A stretch of DNA of 36,097 nt from Hirudo medicinalis (taxonomy: Eukaryota; Annelida; Clitellata; Hirudinida; Hirudinidae): the NCBI GenBank assembly GCA_011800805.1, contig MPNW01000059.1, positions 111,240-147,336 on the forward strand, written 5' to 3'. A model generated the notes under the pieces. It did no database searches, was not told where the DNA came from, and saw only the letters and a list, made by a program, of their open reading frames with translations. This document shows positions 1 through 9,800 of the stretch, piece by piece. Position 1 is the first letter of the stretch; every line of letters starts with the position of its first letter. Made by a program: the position numbers and the translations under genes.

Positions 1-115
1 ATTGTTTATTGTGAAATGTCTTACAAGTCCCAACGATGAACGTAGAACTTGACTATGCTGACGACTGAAGTTACCTGATCAAAGGATTAATAAATAATAT
101 TTGCTTGGCAAATAG

Positions 116-642
116 CGTTTTTCGTACATTCGATCATTCTACGATCCCTATTATGTTCTCGGACCAGAAGATTCTCACAATCAGTTAGCCATAATATTTA
201 CGACAAAAGGGCTTTCGTCCAGCTTTAATGATGTATTCGCCGCATTCCATAAAGCTCATCTTCAAGAGTTTCTATGCCAATATAACAAATTGTAGGAAGA
301 TAAAAATCAGTTTCATAAAATAACTCGTCCCAGGCTTAAGGATGCAAATGGCAAAGTTTTCCTCGCCAACAGGATGCAATTAAACAAAGACATTATGGCA
401 TCAGGGTGCTGTTGACGTTAGTCCCACCAACTGCGTCCTTAGCGTCAATCGCATCAATCTTAATTGTTCGATGTAATTACTAGCTCTTTAACCAATTTAA
501 TAGCGTTGTGAATATTTATTAATCATTCGCGATATTTCTCAGAAAATTCATTTTTGATTGTTGGTTGAAACCTCGATTACTTGAAGCACAAGTTAGAAGT
601 ACAATTACATCTGCTCTTTGTCGAAGAAATGTACAATTCAAA
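116..642 (+). CDS. Candidate internal exons of an unrecognised gene (116-232, 296-405, 543-642)
   Basis: I do not recognise this protein. One frame reads openly from 116 after a possible acceptor (…aaatag) and encodes residues such as DPYYVLGPEDSHNQ. It meets TAG at 293-295, but that TAG is also the end of a possible acceptor, and a 63-nt intron 233-295 (GAT|gtattc … ttgtag|GAA) keeps phase 0. The second exon (KITRPRLKDANGK, FLANRMQLNKD) would end at 405 in phase 2 and join 543 (tttctcag) in the matching phase, giving WLKPRLLEAQVRSTITSALC. It ends at 642 before gtgtat in phase 0. Three phase-consistent junctions and amino-acid-like composition support a real gene whose 5' part lies outside the window. 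The alternative is an eroded copy carrying TAG. Confidence 0.35.
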
Positions 643-1410
643 GTGTATTTCAGCAATTTATTAATCTCCAATAAGCCTAATAATTCCTAAAAGTAATTTA
701 ATTAAAGCCAGTGCATAAATGAATACATTAAGTGCTTAAAAACAAATAAGTCAAATCTAAAAATGTTTATTATTTATAATCTTTATATTTGCTTTATTTA
801 TGCCTGTTATTCATGTGAACGTAAATTTTATGATGTACATCGAATGAAGTCATGAAGGATCCGAAGTTTGTACAAAATGTACGTTGAATTGAAACGTACT
901 CGATAATTGGAGGCCCAGACAAGCAGCACTACAGACATGGATGTATAAGTGCTTAGACGAGTTTTTTTTTTAATTATTTTATTGGCGCGAAACATAAATA
1001 AATAGCAGCATTTTAAGTTCTGAAATGGAGAATATAATACTCTCAACAACCTTCATCCCTCCCTTCAACTGCAGTGTATGCCCGCTTCTTCCATAACTAC
1101 ATCTAAACTACCCTATTAAACCTAATACGTTACATGAAGGATTGAAAAATCAAAACATAGTGCTGTTGCCTCAAAATAAGTCTAAACTAGGTCTTAAAAT
1201 CACAAGCTAAACCACATGACCTCGGAAATTTGGTAAATTGTGAGTGCCTTAGAACAATTTATCAGGAGGAAAATACCAAAAATACTTTTACTTGAAAGAA
1301 GGTCAAAATGGGAAAACAAGTCATAAGTAATGAACAAGGTCATAAACAAGCCAAATTTTTCAAGGATTCCATCATCACCAAAAACGATGAAAAATGTTCC
1401 TACATTTCAA
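643..1410. other. Gap between candidate exons, probably intronic
   Basis: AT-rich sequence with no convincing ORF on either strand. It lies between the candidate exon ending at 642 (phase 0) and the open frame resuming after a possible acceptor (tttcaaag) just before about 1411, also in phase 0. No RNA gene or mobile element seen. Confidence 0.3.
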
Positions 1411-1857
1411 AGGAGATGTCTCAGAGAATGTTATATTGGCTGGATCAATTTTTAAAGTCCACAGATTCCCTAGTCAGATTAATAACAAATAACACCACAA
1501 CCCTGCCAAGGGTTCATGTTGATACATTTGAACTAGCATCGAATATGTGACGTAGAGTCGAGCATCACCGTGCCAACTCTCCCATGTCATGGGTTGAAGA
1601 TACAGCTGCTGAGCTCCGCCTTGAAACTGCCAACCAACCAAATTCCAATGCATTAAAAAAATCACANCGAATATGTGACGTAGAGTCGAGCATCACCGTG
1701 CCAACTCTCCCATGTCATGGGTTGAAGATACAGCTGCTGAGCTCCGCCTTGAAACTGCCAACCAACCAAATTCCAATGCATTAAAAAAATCACAGCAAAC
1801 GACCAACGCTGACACGATTTTGCTCCAAAATTGGCAAAAAATCGCAATAATTGCATT
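1411..1857 (+). CDS. Candidate exon of the same unrecognised gene, with an in-frame TGA and an internal duplication
   Basis: The frame encodes EMSQRMLYWLDQFLKSTDSL and continues to …FELASNM, then meets TGA at 1548-1550. It stays open in the same frame beyond the stop (VEHHRANSPMSWVEDTAAEL…, then LLQNWQKIAIIA in the second copy) to a possible donor at 1858. The stretch 1540-1666 is repeated exactly at 1668-1794 with one N between, so the true arrangement is uncertain. If the repeat is an assembly artefact, the TGA is either a real nonsense codon (one C-to-T step from CGA) or the exon ends earlier. No recognisable domain; the second half looks helical. Confidence 0.25.
1540..1794. repeat. Exact 127-bp direct duplication separated by one N
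   Basis: 1540-1666 and 1668-1794 read identically from cgaatatgtgacg to aaaaaatcaca. The only base between them is the N at 1667, the sole ambiguous base in the window. Exact identity in unconstrained DNA next to an N suggests two overlapping contig ends that were not merged. A very recent tandem duplication is the alternative. Confidence 0.95.
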
Positions 1858-2150
1858 GTGACAATTTGAAAACAAGTGAAGCAATACGAAGTCAAGATGT
1901 GAAGGCTGGGTTGGCTATCAACTAAAAATTGCAGAAGCACTTCACCGATCGGCCACAATTAACAAACGGTGATTAATTAATCATAAATAACAAATATTAG
2001 CTTTTTTCTCCGTGGGCATTGGTCCTAAAATGAGAAGAAAGTACCTCTTAGCGAATAGAAAACATTGAAAAAAATAAAGTTGCATAAACGAAAGTAATAA
2101 CAGAGTCAGAGCATCATTTTGTGATCCGAAAAGTGCACAAACTCCCTGAG

Positions 2151-2556
2151 GGAATGAGTTCCAACAGAATAATCAGTTAGTTAGTAGTTCTTTTGGTGAA
2201 CAACAAATGAGGAAATGCAAACTTAAGGGAGCCACATCGGGTAAGATGAAGGTCGCAATATATTATGTCCATTAGACTAGCCTGCATCCAGCACAATACA
2301 ATGAAACTGTCAGTTCTACATCAAAACAATCATGTGAGTGGATTTTATTAACAATGATTAGTTGCTCCTTTCAAATAATACTGTGCATCATTCGTCATGG
2401 CCACATGTTGTAGATGGCACACAGAAGAAATTAGATCATCCTTTGCTGGCGAAGACGACGACAACGCTCGGCGAAGCAAAAGCATCTGTCAAAACTAAAA
2501 GAAAGAGACAATCATATCCTGGCACTTCTTTGTTGCAAGACCTAAAATCAAAATAA
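2151..2556 (+). CDS. C-terminal exons of the unrecognised plus-strand gene (2151-2240, 2292-2333, 2414-2556)
   Basis: Three short exons join with conserved phase: acceptor ccctgag before 2151, donor gtaagatg after 2240, acceptor catccag before 2292, donor gtgagt after 2333, acceptor tgttgtag before 2414. The reading ends at TAA 2554-2556. The product tail is Gln/Ser-rich then basic (QQMRKCKLKGATS, LAKTTTTLGEAKASVKTKRK, GTSLLQDLKSK). AATAAA overlaps the stop. No domain is recognised; a low-complexity basic tail suits a nuclear or cytoskeletal protein, but that is only inference. It probably continues the exons further left, though I could not find the connecting exon between 1857 and 2151. Convergent with the KCTD gene. 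Confidence 0.45.
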
Positions 2557-2752
2557 ATTATTAAATGCTAAGTTTAAACAGTTCTGATACTTCCTCCATC
2601 CAATCACAAGTGACAACATAGGATCTCCTAACTAGCAACTGCTTCATTGCCATGTAATAAATGTTACAGAAAGATGGTAACTAATCAACTACTGAACAAA
2701 TTACATGATTGGAACAATAAATCAACTTGTCAATTATTAAACCAATAATTAA

Positions 2753-4699
2753 TTAGGAAAAAAAGGTGACGACCCTTCCCCTGTCCGTTGACTGCGGATC
2801 TGGATTGAAGCCATTCATTGTCCTACATTCTTTGGAGACCACACAGAGGAACTCTGCCCTGTCCTCCATTCCATACTTGTATGAAGACCCAAGGTTGATT
2901 AACTGAATAAATTATTATGATTAAATCGTAATAATGATTTAATAAATAATTATGATTTAAAAATAAATTATAATAATTTATGATTTGCATGACGTAACAC
3001 CACTTCTCCGAATGTACTTGCCCATTTGGATTCATTTCAAAATGTCTGACAACAGTAAGCAAATGCTAAACATCAAACATGGACAAACAACAGCCATCAA
3101 ATTCGGCCATAATTATCATCTCATTAGATAGATTTATTAGGATGCTCCACGTTTATGGCAAAACCTGGAGGCAAGCGTGGAATGGATGCACATTTCTCCG
3201 AATGCAAACTACGGCATTGTACAGATCAAAATAATCCTTTTGTCATCACCAATTGCTAATCACCTGTTCAAACTTCCAGCCATCTGAGATGTTGGAAACC
3301 ATCTGCGCCAGTTCCTCCTCTGACCATTGCAACACCCGGTACACATTCTTTCCATGGCTCTGACAAACAAGCAACAATGATTGACTATAGAAATATAACA
3401 ACAACAATAATAATAATAATAACAATAATGTGTAAAATATTGATAAAATATTTCACCACCAAATGAATCGAGGGCAACTATGCAACAAGCCATCACTGAC
3501 TTATACCACCATCATCATCACCATTTATCCAAATACCATTCACATAATTTGAATGTACTTTGAGCAACAAAACAAAGCAACCATGTGCACATGGTTTCCA
3601 TATCATACCACTTCACCAAATCAAATCACTCACTTGGATTTGTTTGTTCTTCCTCTCTGCAATCCTTTCCTTTACCAGATCGATGAGTTCCACCACATTG
3701 TAGAACTCTGCCTCCTCCAGAACACCTGGACTCAAATTGGAATGAAACTCCAGTAAACATGTGGTAATAATAATCATCATCAGCATCACGTTCCTTGTAC
3801 AATGTTGAATTGTTGCTGACATTCAACAACTTTGAAGAAGTGATAACAATCATCACTCACTTAGTGGAGTGCTCTGAACATTTGATAAGGTTCAACATCA
3901 ACAAATGCAATCATCATCAAACTCTTTCAAATTCAAATGGTGAAGTAGAGAAGTTATTAGAAGATCTCATCAGCACTAAAACTGCACGCAGTCAAATTAT
4001 TTACCCTCTTCTACGAGGTCCTTGTTGATGATTAACTTGCCATGTCTGAGAAAACTGAGCACCGGTGCAAAATACTCCGGATCTCGATCGATCAAGTAGG
4101 CACCTGTCTCATCCTTTGCAATGGTTTAAGATTTTAAAGCTTTGAAGTTACATTCCAATCAACATAAGATCACATCTTGTACAAATATATTTACTTACAA
4201 ATGGCAAGACTTAATCACAGGTCAATTACATTACAATTGTACTAACAATTAATTAAAATTACATGTTATTAACCATAATTATGCAAAAAATTGAAATGTT
4301 AGTGAAAATGGAATTTTAAAATGGCAAAGCAGACTATATCTCACATGTCTGGCTAGCTCAACCTATTAAACATTGTAATAACGAGCAATAAAATCCGACA
4401 TAATTCATGGAAGTTTGGTCTTAAAAAAAAACAAATACTGGGCGCATTTAGATGTCAGAAACCTTATCAGTTTCCAGGTTTGGATCGTCCTGGCATAGGC
4501 GAAACAAAAATGACTGAGGATCCTTGCAGAGAGTAGTCCTTGTAGTCACAAAGATCTTTCCCCCAACATTTAACCTGACCCAATTTTTGTTACAATTGCT
4601 AGCATTTTGCTGACATATTTTGCACATATCAGTATTCCGGGCCAAATCAATACCAGTGGCACAAAAACTCCCTAGGCCCCGCCCCGAGTCGTATTCCAT
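2753..4699 (-). CDS. KCTD5: KCTD2/5/17-type BTB (T1) domain protein
   Basis: Five exons, 4463-4699, 4005-4113, 3634-3725, 3264-3359 and 2753-2902, join in phase to give 227 aa (human KCTD5 is about 234). The BTB/T1 fold starts at residue 41 ([18 protein letters not shown]) and runs through [18 protein letters not shown] and [10 protein letters not shown] to [20 protein letters not shown]. The family-typical C-terminal domain follows ([48 protein letters not shown]). KCTD2/5/17 proteins form pentamers and act as cullin-3 ubiquitin-ligase adaptors and Gβγ regulators; that role is inferred from family. The tail is shorter than in vertebrates and ends VVTFFS. An N-terminal CxxC (CKIC) precedes the BTB. 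A splice acceptor (gccgcattcag) lies one base before the ATG. KCTD2, 5 and 17 cannot be separated here, so the symbol is for the group. Confidence 0.93.
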
Positions 4700-5156
4700 A
4701 CTGAATGCGGCAGAAAAACAAGCAAATCTCTAATCAATGTTCTTTGCTGCCCACGTGCTACTTGTTAGCGTAATTTATTATTGTAAAGTTAATGTAATTA
4801 ACTTATATATATGTCTATACATATTGACAAAATATTTTTTATAATGGTAATAAAAATGAGATAACTTGATAAGTAAATTAAGGATCTTTTTATTTAACCA
4901 GGACTCAAAACGTAAACAAAATCGGATAGGGTTGTTTACGAAGACATTACTGACTTATAAAATAGATTTTCTGCACGTTTCGAAGACTTAAAAGGTTTGC
5001 ATTTTAACTTTTTACATATATTTTTGAAATATCTCACTTGGCATCAGTTATTTACGGAGAAAAATGTTTTAAGCTTTAAAAGTACTTAATCCTTGCAAAA
5101 AATCCCTGCTTCTTAAACGAAAAGTGTTTATTAAATGTTTTATTTTATTTTAGATT
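4700..5156. promoter_or_regulatory. Divergent KCTD / PQBP1 intergenic region
   Basis: Only 457 bp separate the two start codons, which point away from each other, so the promoters must lie here or overlap. AT-rich; no clear TATA box. Both ATGs are directly preceded by 3' splice acceptors (4701-4703 on minus, 5151-5153 on plus). Possible outrons or 5'-UTR introns would therefore fill much of the gap. Confidence 0.6.
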
Positions 5157-6395
5157 ATGCCACTTCCTCCATTACTTCTAGCGAAATTAGCCAAGAAAGG
5201 CCTCCTCAAGAAGGTTCTCCCTGATAAAGGTAGACCACTAAACAATTTAAAATTTCTACTTGTTTCTACTTCTAAAATTTCTACTTCTAAAAATTATTAC
5301 TTGTAATGTTCTAAAATATATATCTATGTTTTAAAATGTTTCTAAAATATATGTTTATGATTTAGATCAAGAAGAGGAAGTGTTTGCAGAGAATTATGAT
5401 GAGCCATCCCAGTCAGCAACAGTGAAGGCCTTCAGTGACTTTCAAAGCCCTCCTAATGCCACAGTACAATCAGAAGAAGTGTGGCCTGAAAATGAAGAAT
5501 TGATTGGCAGTCAAGTGATCTACCAGATAAGTGCTTGTCCCAACATTATCAATCGTTATCACAAATGCTCCGACTACTGTTCTAAGAAATGGGGCTGCAA
5601 AAAGTTTAGGCCTGACCAAAAAATGATTGATAAGAAGGAGAAACTCTTGGCCAAATACCCCATTCCTGATGGATGGATGGAGGTTGGAGACCCAAACACC
5701 AGTCGCTATTATTACTGGAACATGCAGACAGATGAAGTATCCTGGCTGCCTCCAAGTCACCCAAAAGCCAATGTTTCTCTTTCCGCTGAGAGACTCAAAG
5801 AACTGAACAATCCAAAAGCAGGAAAGAGGCCGGTCAAGGCTAGAAAGAGTTCCCAAGGAGAATCGGATGACTCAAAAAGCGACCAATCCGACAACGAGGT
5901 AACTATTATATTAGAATGTGATAATGAATAACCATATGCATGACTTCGATCAATTGCTCGTATCTTATAACCAGCAGCTCTTCAGCGATTGAGTCATGCT
6001 TGATTTGTGTGCATGATGTAACGACATATTTTTCATCCATATCATTGCTAAATTACATTTTACTTATTTTTCAGGTCCAGGAAAGAAAACAGCCCAGCAA
6101 GAAAAAAAGTAAGTCAAGCGTTTCATCACATAATTCTATTTTTTTTTTATAATTGGTGCTTTGGTATAATTTGTTTATTGCTTTAGAACGAACAATGGAG
6201 GAACTTGACCCAATGGATCCTGCTGCTTACTCGGACGTACCTAGGGGCTCATGGACCACGGGTTTGGATCTGAGAGGAACAGCCAAGACTGGAGTTGATG
6301 TCACAGCATCTGGACCACTTTTCCAGCAGAGGCCTTATCCAAGCCCTGGAGCAGTGCTTCGTCTCAACAAGACATCAACAAAGGACAAGAACTGA
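5157..6395 (+). CDS. PQBP1: Polyglutamine-binding protein 1 (WW domain, U5 15K-binding tail)
   Basis: Four exons, 5157-5229, 5366-5898, 6075-6108 and 6187-6395, give 282 aa. The N-terminus ([20 protein letters not shown]) matches the PQBP1 start. The WW domain lies around residues 118-150 ([20 protein letters not shown] … VSWLPP). The C-terminus carries the conserved block [20 protein letters not shown] … [30 protein letters not shown], which in human PQBP1 binds the U5 snRNP protein TXNL4A. The role is in pre-mRNA splicing and transcription in the nucleus. Between the start and the WW domain is a Cys motif ([16 protein letters not shown]) absent from the human protein. The vertebrate Arg/Asp polar repeats are replaced by a short Lys/Ser/Asp segment. 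AATAAA occurs near 6475. An acceptor (ttttag) sits 3 nt before the ATG. Confidence 0.96.
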
Positions 6396-6843
6396 GTTTA
6401 AGAGATGATGGTAGCAAGAGTCAACTTTACCCACTTTGCGATGCCATATAGGAGACACTTATTGTTAGAGTTACAAATAAATTAACTTATCCATGCAAAT
6501 AACAAGGTTTTTTTAATATGAGTAGAACAATGCTTGCTTGACAATCTTCAAATGTTTCTAATAATTTAAAAATAATTAAGAAACATCACTGAGAACATTT
6601 ATTGGCAAGTACTTAAAGTATCTGACAACAAAGTGGACAGCCTCGACATGTAATCAGACACTGCAGCAGTCTTTTCCGTCACAAAATTAGAATCGTGAAG
6701 TTCTTAGTTGCCAGTTATCATTGCATGACATTAAGCCTCGATCATTCATTTGGCTGGCATTTGACATCTTCAATTGTGAACTTCAAGTAACCTAGAGCTC
6801 TTTGGCACCCGTTAATGGAAATGTTCATTACAGAAGAAATTTA
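6396..6843. other. Convergent 3' intergenic region (PQBP1 and zinc-finger gene)
   Basis: Contains the PQBP1 3' UTR with AATAAA near 6475, and the zinc-finger gene's 3' end, whose minus-strand AATAAA near 6840 lies just past its stop codon. No ORF or structured element is evident. Confidence 0.6.
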
Positions 6844-9800
6844 TTAGACTGTTATGGTTTTTTGATTGGTTGTACAGGGTGGAGTAGAAGGGCTCGTTTC
6901 CTCGGTTGCCGGGAAGCTGGTCATGTTTCGTCTTGTTCCCTGAATAAATGCCATGCCGTGAACTCTCATGTGAATTTTGAGTTCAACCTGACTGTCAAAG
7001 AGTTTATAACAAACTTGACATTCGTTCTGCAATGACAGCTCCTGGCCTTCTCCTGAGGAAATTGAAGATAATCCAGGATTGGATAGTGATAAATCTGCAA
7101 TTTGTGATCTTAGTCCTTGCCTCTTATTGGGCAAATGATCACTTGATATTTCCACTGGGAAGAATGTTGTTCTGGGAGAGTTGGTCAAACTATTATGGAT
7201 GTCTTCATGGTGAAGAGAAGCCAGTTTTGCCAGCTTGTCAGCTGGGAGGTCATCCTGGAAAGAACTAAGAGATGAAGAAGAGTCAGCTAAACTTTGCTGC
7301 TTAGCTCTAAAGGATTCAAATAACTGTAATTCAGATTCATACGAATTCCCGTCAGGAATTCTATGGACCAATTTCAGGTGTCTGAATAATGCCACCCTCA
7401 CCACAAACATCGAACCACATTCAGGACACTGGAAACTCTTGTGGTTAGCCATAATCTTGTTGCCAAGAAGTTCCAGTTCGTGGCTTATTATATGCTCCCA
7501 AAAAGTAGACTGATCAAGATCCGTGTGATCGCAGTACGAGCAGGCATAAACGCTTTCAGAGGAGCCAAATATTTTCCTCGATCTGACACCACTGGGATCT
7601 CTCAGCGATTCATCTTCAGCTTCCACGTGTACATTATCAAGAGGGACGTTTCCAAATCCTTCAGATGTTGGAGATGTTGAAAAGGGTTCTGAAGCACATT
7701 TCCCATCTGAAGATAGTTCGCCTTCTTTTACTTCTGGACTTGTGAAGCCAAATTGTTGGGATGATTCTGGCTTGCAAGTTGCTTCAAGAGAAGTGTACTG
7801 ACCAGCTTTGTTGCGTATGATTTTGTGTCTCACCCTCAGATGTTTAAGAAGGTGACGGATCGAAGCAAAGACCTTCTTGTTAGGTTCTGCACAGTAAGAG
7901 CAAGCATAAGTTTCTGGTTTGACCAGATGCAACCCAATGTGGCGAGCATCAACATGGTGTTGCAGCTTCTCTGATGATCTGAAACTCATGCAACAGAGTT
8001 GACATGAATACCACTTCTTGTCCTTAGCATCATGGCTATCCTCCAGAGAATCCTGCTCCTGCAGTAGCTGTGGTAAAATCTAAAAAAGAGTTATGATGAC
8101 TTTAATCAAAAGCCTTGCAATTTAAATGTCTAACACAAAAAAAACTTCTAAAACTTTGCTAGTCCATGACATGAAACTCACCTTGTAGTTCTTTGTGGTA
8201 TTTTGTGAATTGCCTGGCAGAACTGGGTTGGCAGAAGAACAATCTGCAGAGTCATATCCATTTACCACCTCCTCTTTTATTCTCTTCACAGCAGATTCAT
8301 CTGACTTAGTGTCTTCAAGTTGATTGCCTAGAGAGACTTCTGCTGGCAAACTTACTTCACAGTCCTCAGCAGTGTCCAATGGAATCTCATTATGGGTGAC
8401 AGTTGTAACTGAATGGGTTACTCCAGAAGTAGCCAGTGACACTCTGATAATGTTGTTTTCATCTGTATCAATCAATTTCTTTTTCTTTGACTTGCTCTGC
8501 TCCAAGAATCTGTGTTTCTGTTGATGCCTGTGGAATGCATCCCTGTTGAGAAAGATTTCATTGCATCTTGAGCATTCCCATCTCTGAGGCACTGCCTCTG
8601 GCGTTTCATTGGCAACCTCATTTGAACGAACGACATCTTCAAGGCTAATACATCCATCTGAGATTTTTCGTTTAATACCACCCGAGCTAGATGGTGTAAG
8701 TGGAATTTCTTTTGTTGGCTCCTGGGGCATAAATGTGGTATTCCCATAAAAAGCTGAAACAGACTCACCAGCAATGGTAGGGTCGATCAATCGAAGAGAT
8801 GGCATTTCTCTGCGTTTCAACGGATAAAGATTGGATGGACTCACAAGTTCTCTACGTCCAATTAGAGGAAGGTCGGGTAATTCAGATTTGTTCAGCTCAT
8901 TCAAGAACATGTCCTTGAAGTTTGGGTGCTCGGTCAAGATGTGGTTGCATCTCTCCTCTCGGGTAGGATAGGTCAAGGTGCATAGCTTGCAGACAAAGCC
9001 ATTCACTTTCATGCCAAGATGTCCTGAGCTTCTCAAGTGCTTCTCCAGTTCAGCACGATAGACAAAGTTTTTGTTGCACTCACTGCAACTGAAAAAGTAT
9101 ATTTTTCTTATTAATTATAGCAGTAAGACTAATAAACTATAATGTTTCAATATTATCTCACTATAACTGGAGCAAATTCAATTGATATTACCTGAAAAAA
9201 TAGCTCTTTGACTTGCTTTCAACTTCATGACCAGACAGATGCAATTCAAAAGATGAACTAAGGATATCCTCACAAACAGGGCATCTGCTGACCAGCTGGA
9301 TATCACTATCAAGGAGAACAGCTCCGTGATGGAGCAGGGAATGTTTGTGAAGTGATGTGGCATCTTTAAAGTTCTCTGTACACTGAGAGCATTTCAGCAA
9401 GGAAGATTTATGTGCTTTTGAGATGTGAGCATCAAGAGACTGAAATTAAAATCATTGCAGAGTTCATCAGCAAATTTATGAATGACTGCCTTACAAATAA
9501 AAATGTGGTAATTACTATAAATTGGGGCTGGAATTTTTAACGATCAATTAATCATGTAGTAATAGTGTCATGTAGTTGTATTGCCACTGTTATCGTCATT
9601 GGCAGAGCACGTGACTGTAAATGATGATGATCCATACTACCAGTCTATGTAGTACTACATAGCCAAAATCAAGGCATCCTCTGTTCATGACTTCAGAGAA
9701 GTTGTGACATGACAAGCATTGAAATATTATAGACTGCATGACCCACAATATAAAATCTTAAAGTGTTTGTCAGGCGATTCAAAAGAACAACCTTGGTCAC

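Noticed and set aside
1548..1861. Selenoprotein reading of in-frame TGAs at 1548 and 1859
   Set aside because: The TGA contexts are not Cys-like, the second coincides with a possible splice donor, and no SECIS-like hairpin was recognised.
5470..5856. 128-codon minus-strand frame
   Set aside because: Antisense to PQBP1 exon 2; composition explained by the real gene.
6802..7680. Overlapping plus-strand open frames of 77-92 codons
   Set aside because: They lie antisense to the zinc-finger exon 6844-8079 and have no domain features; shadows of its codon bias.
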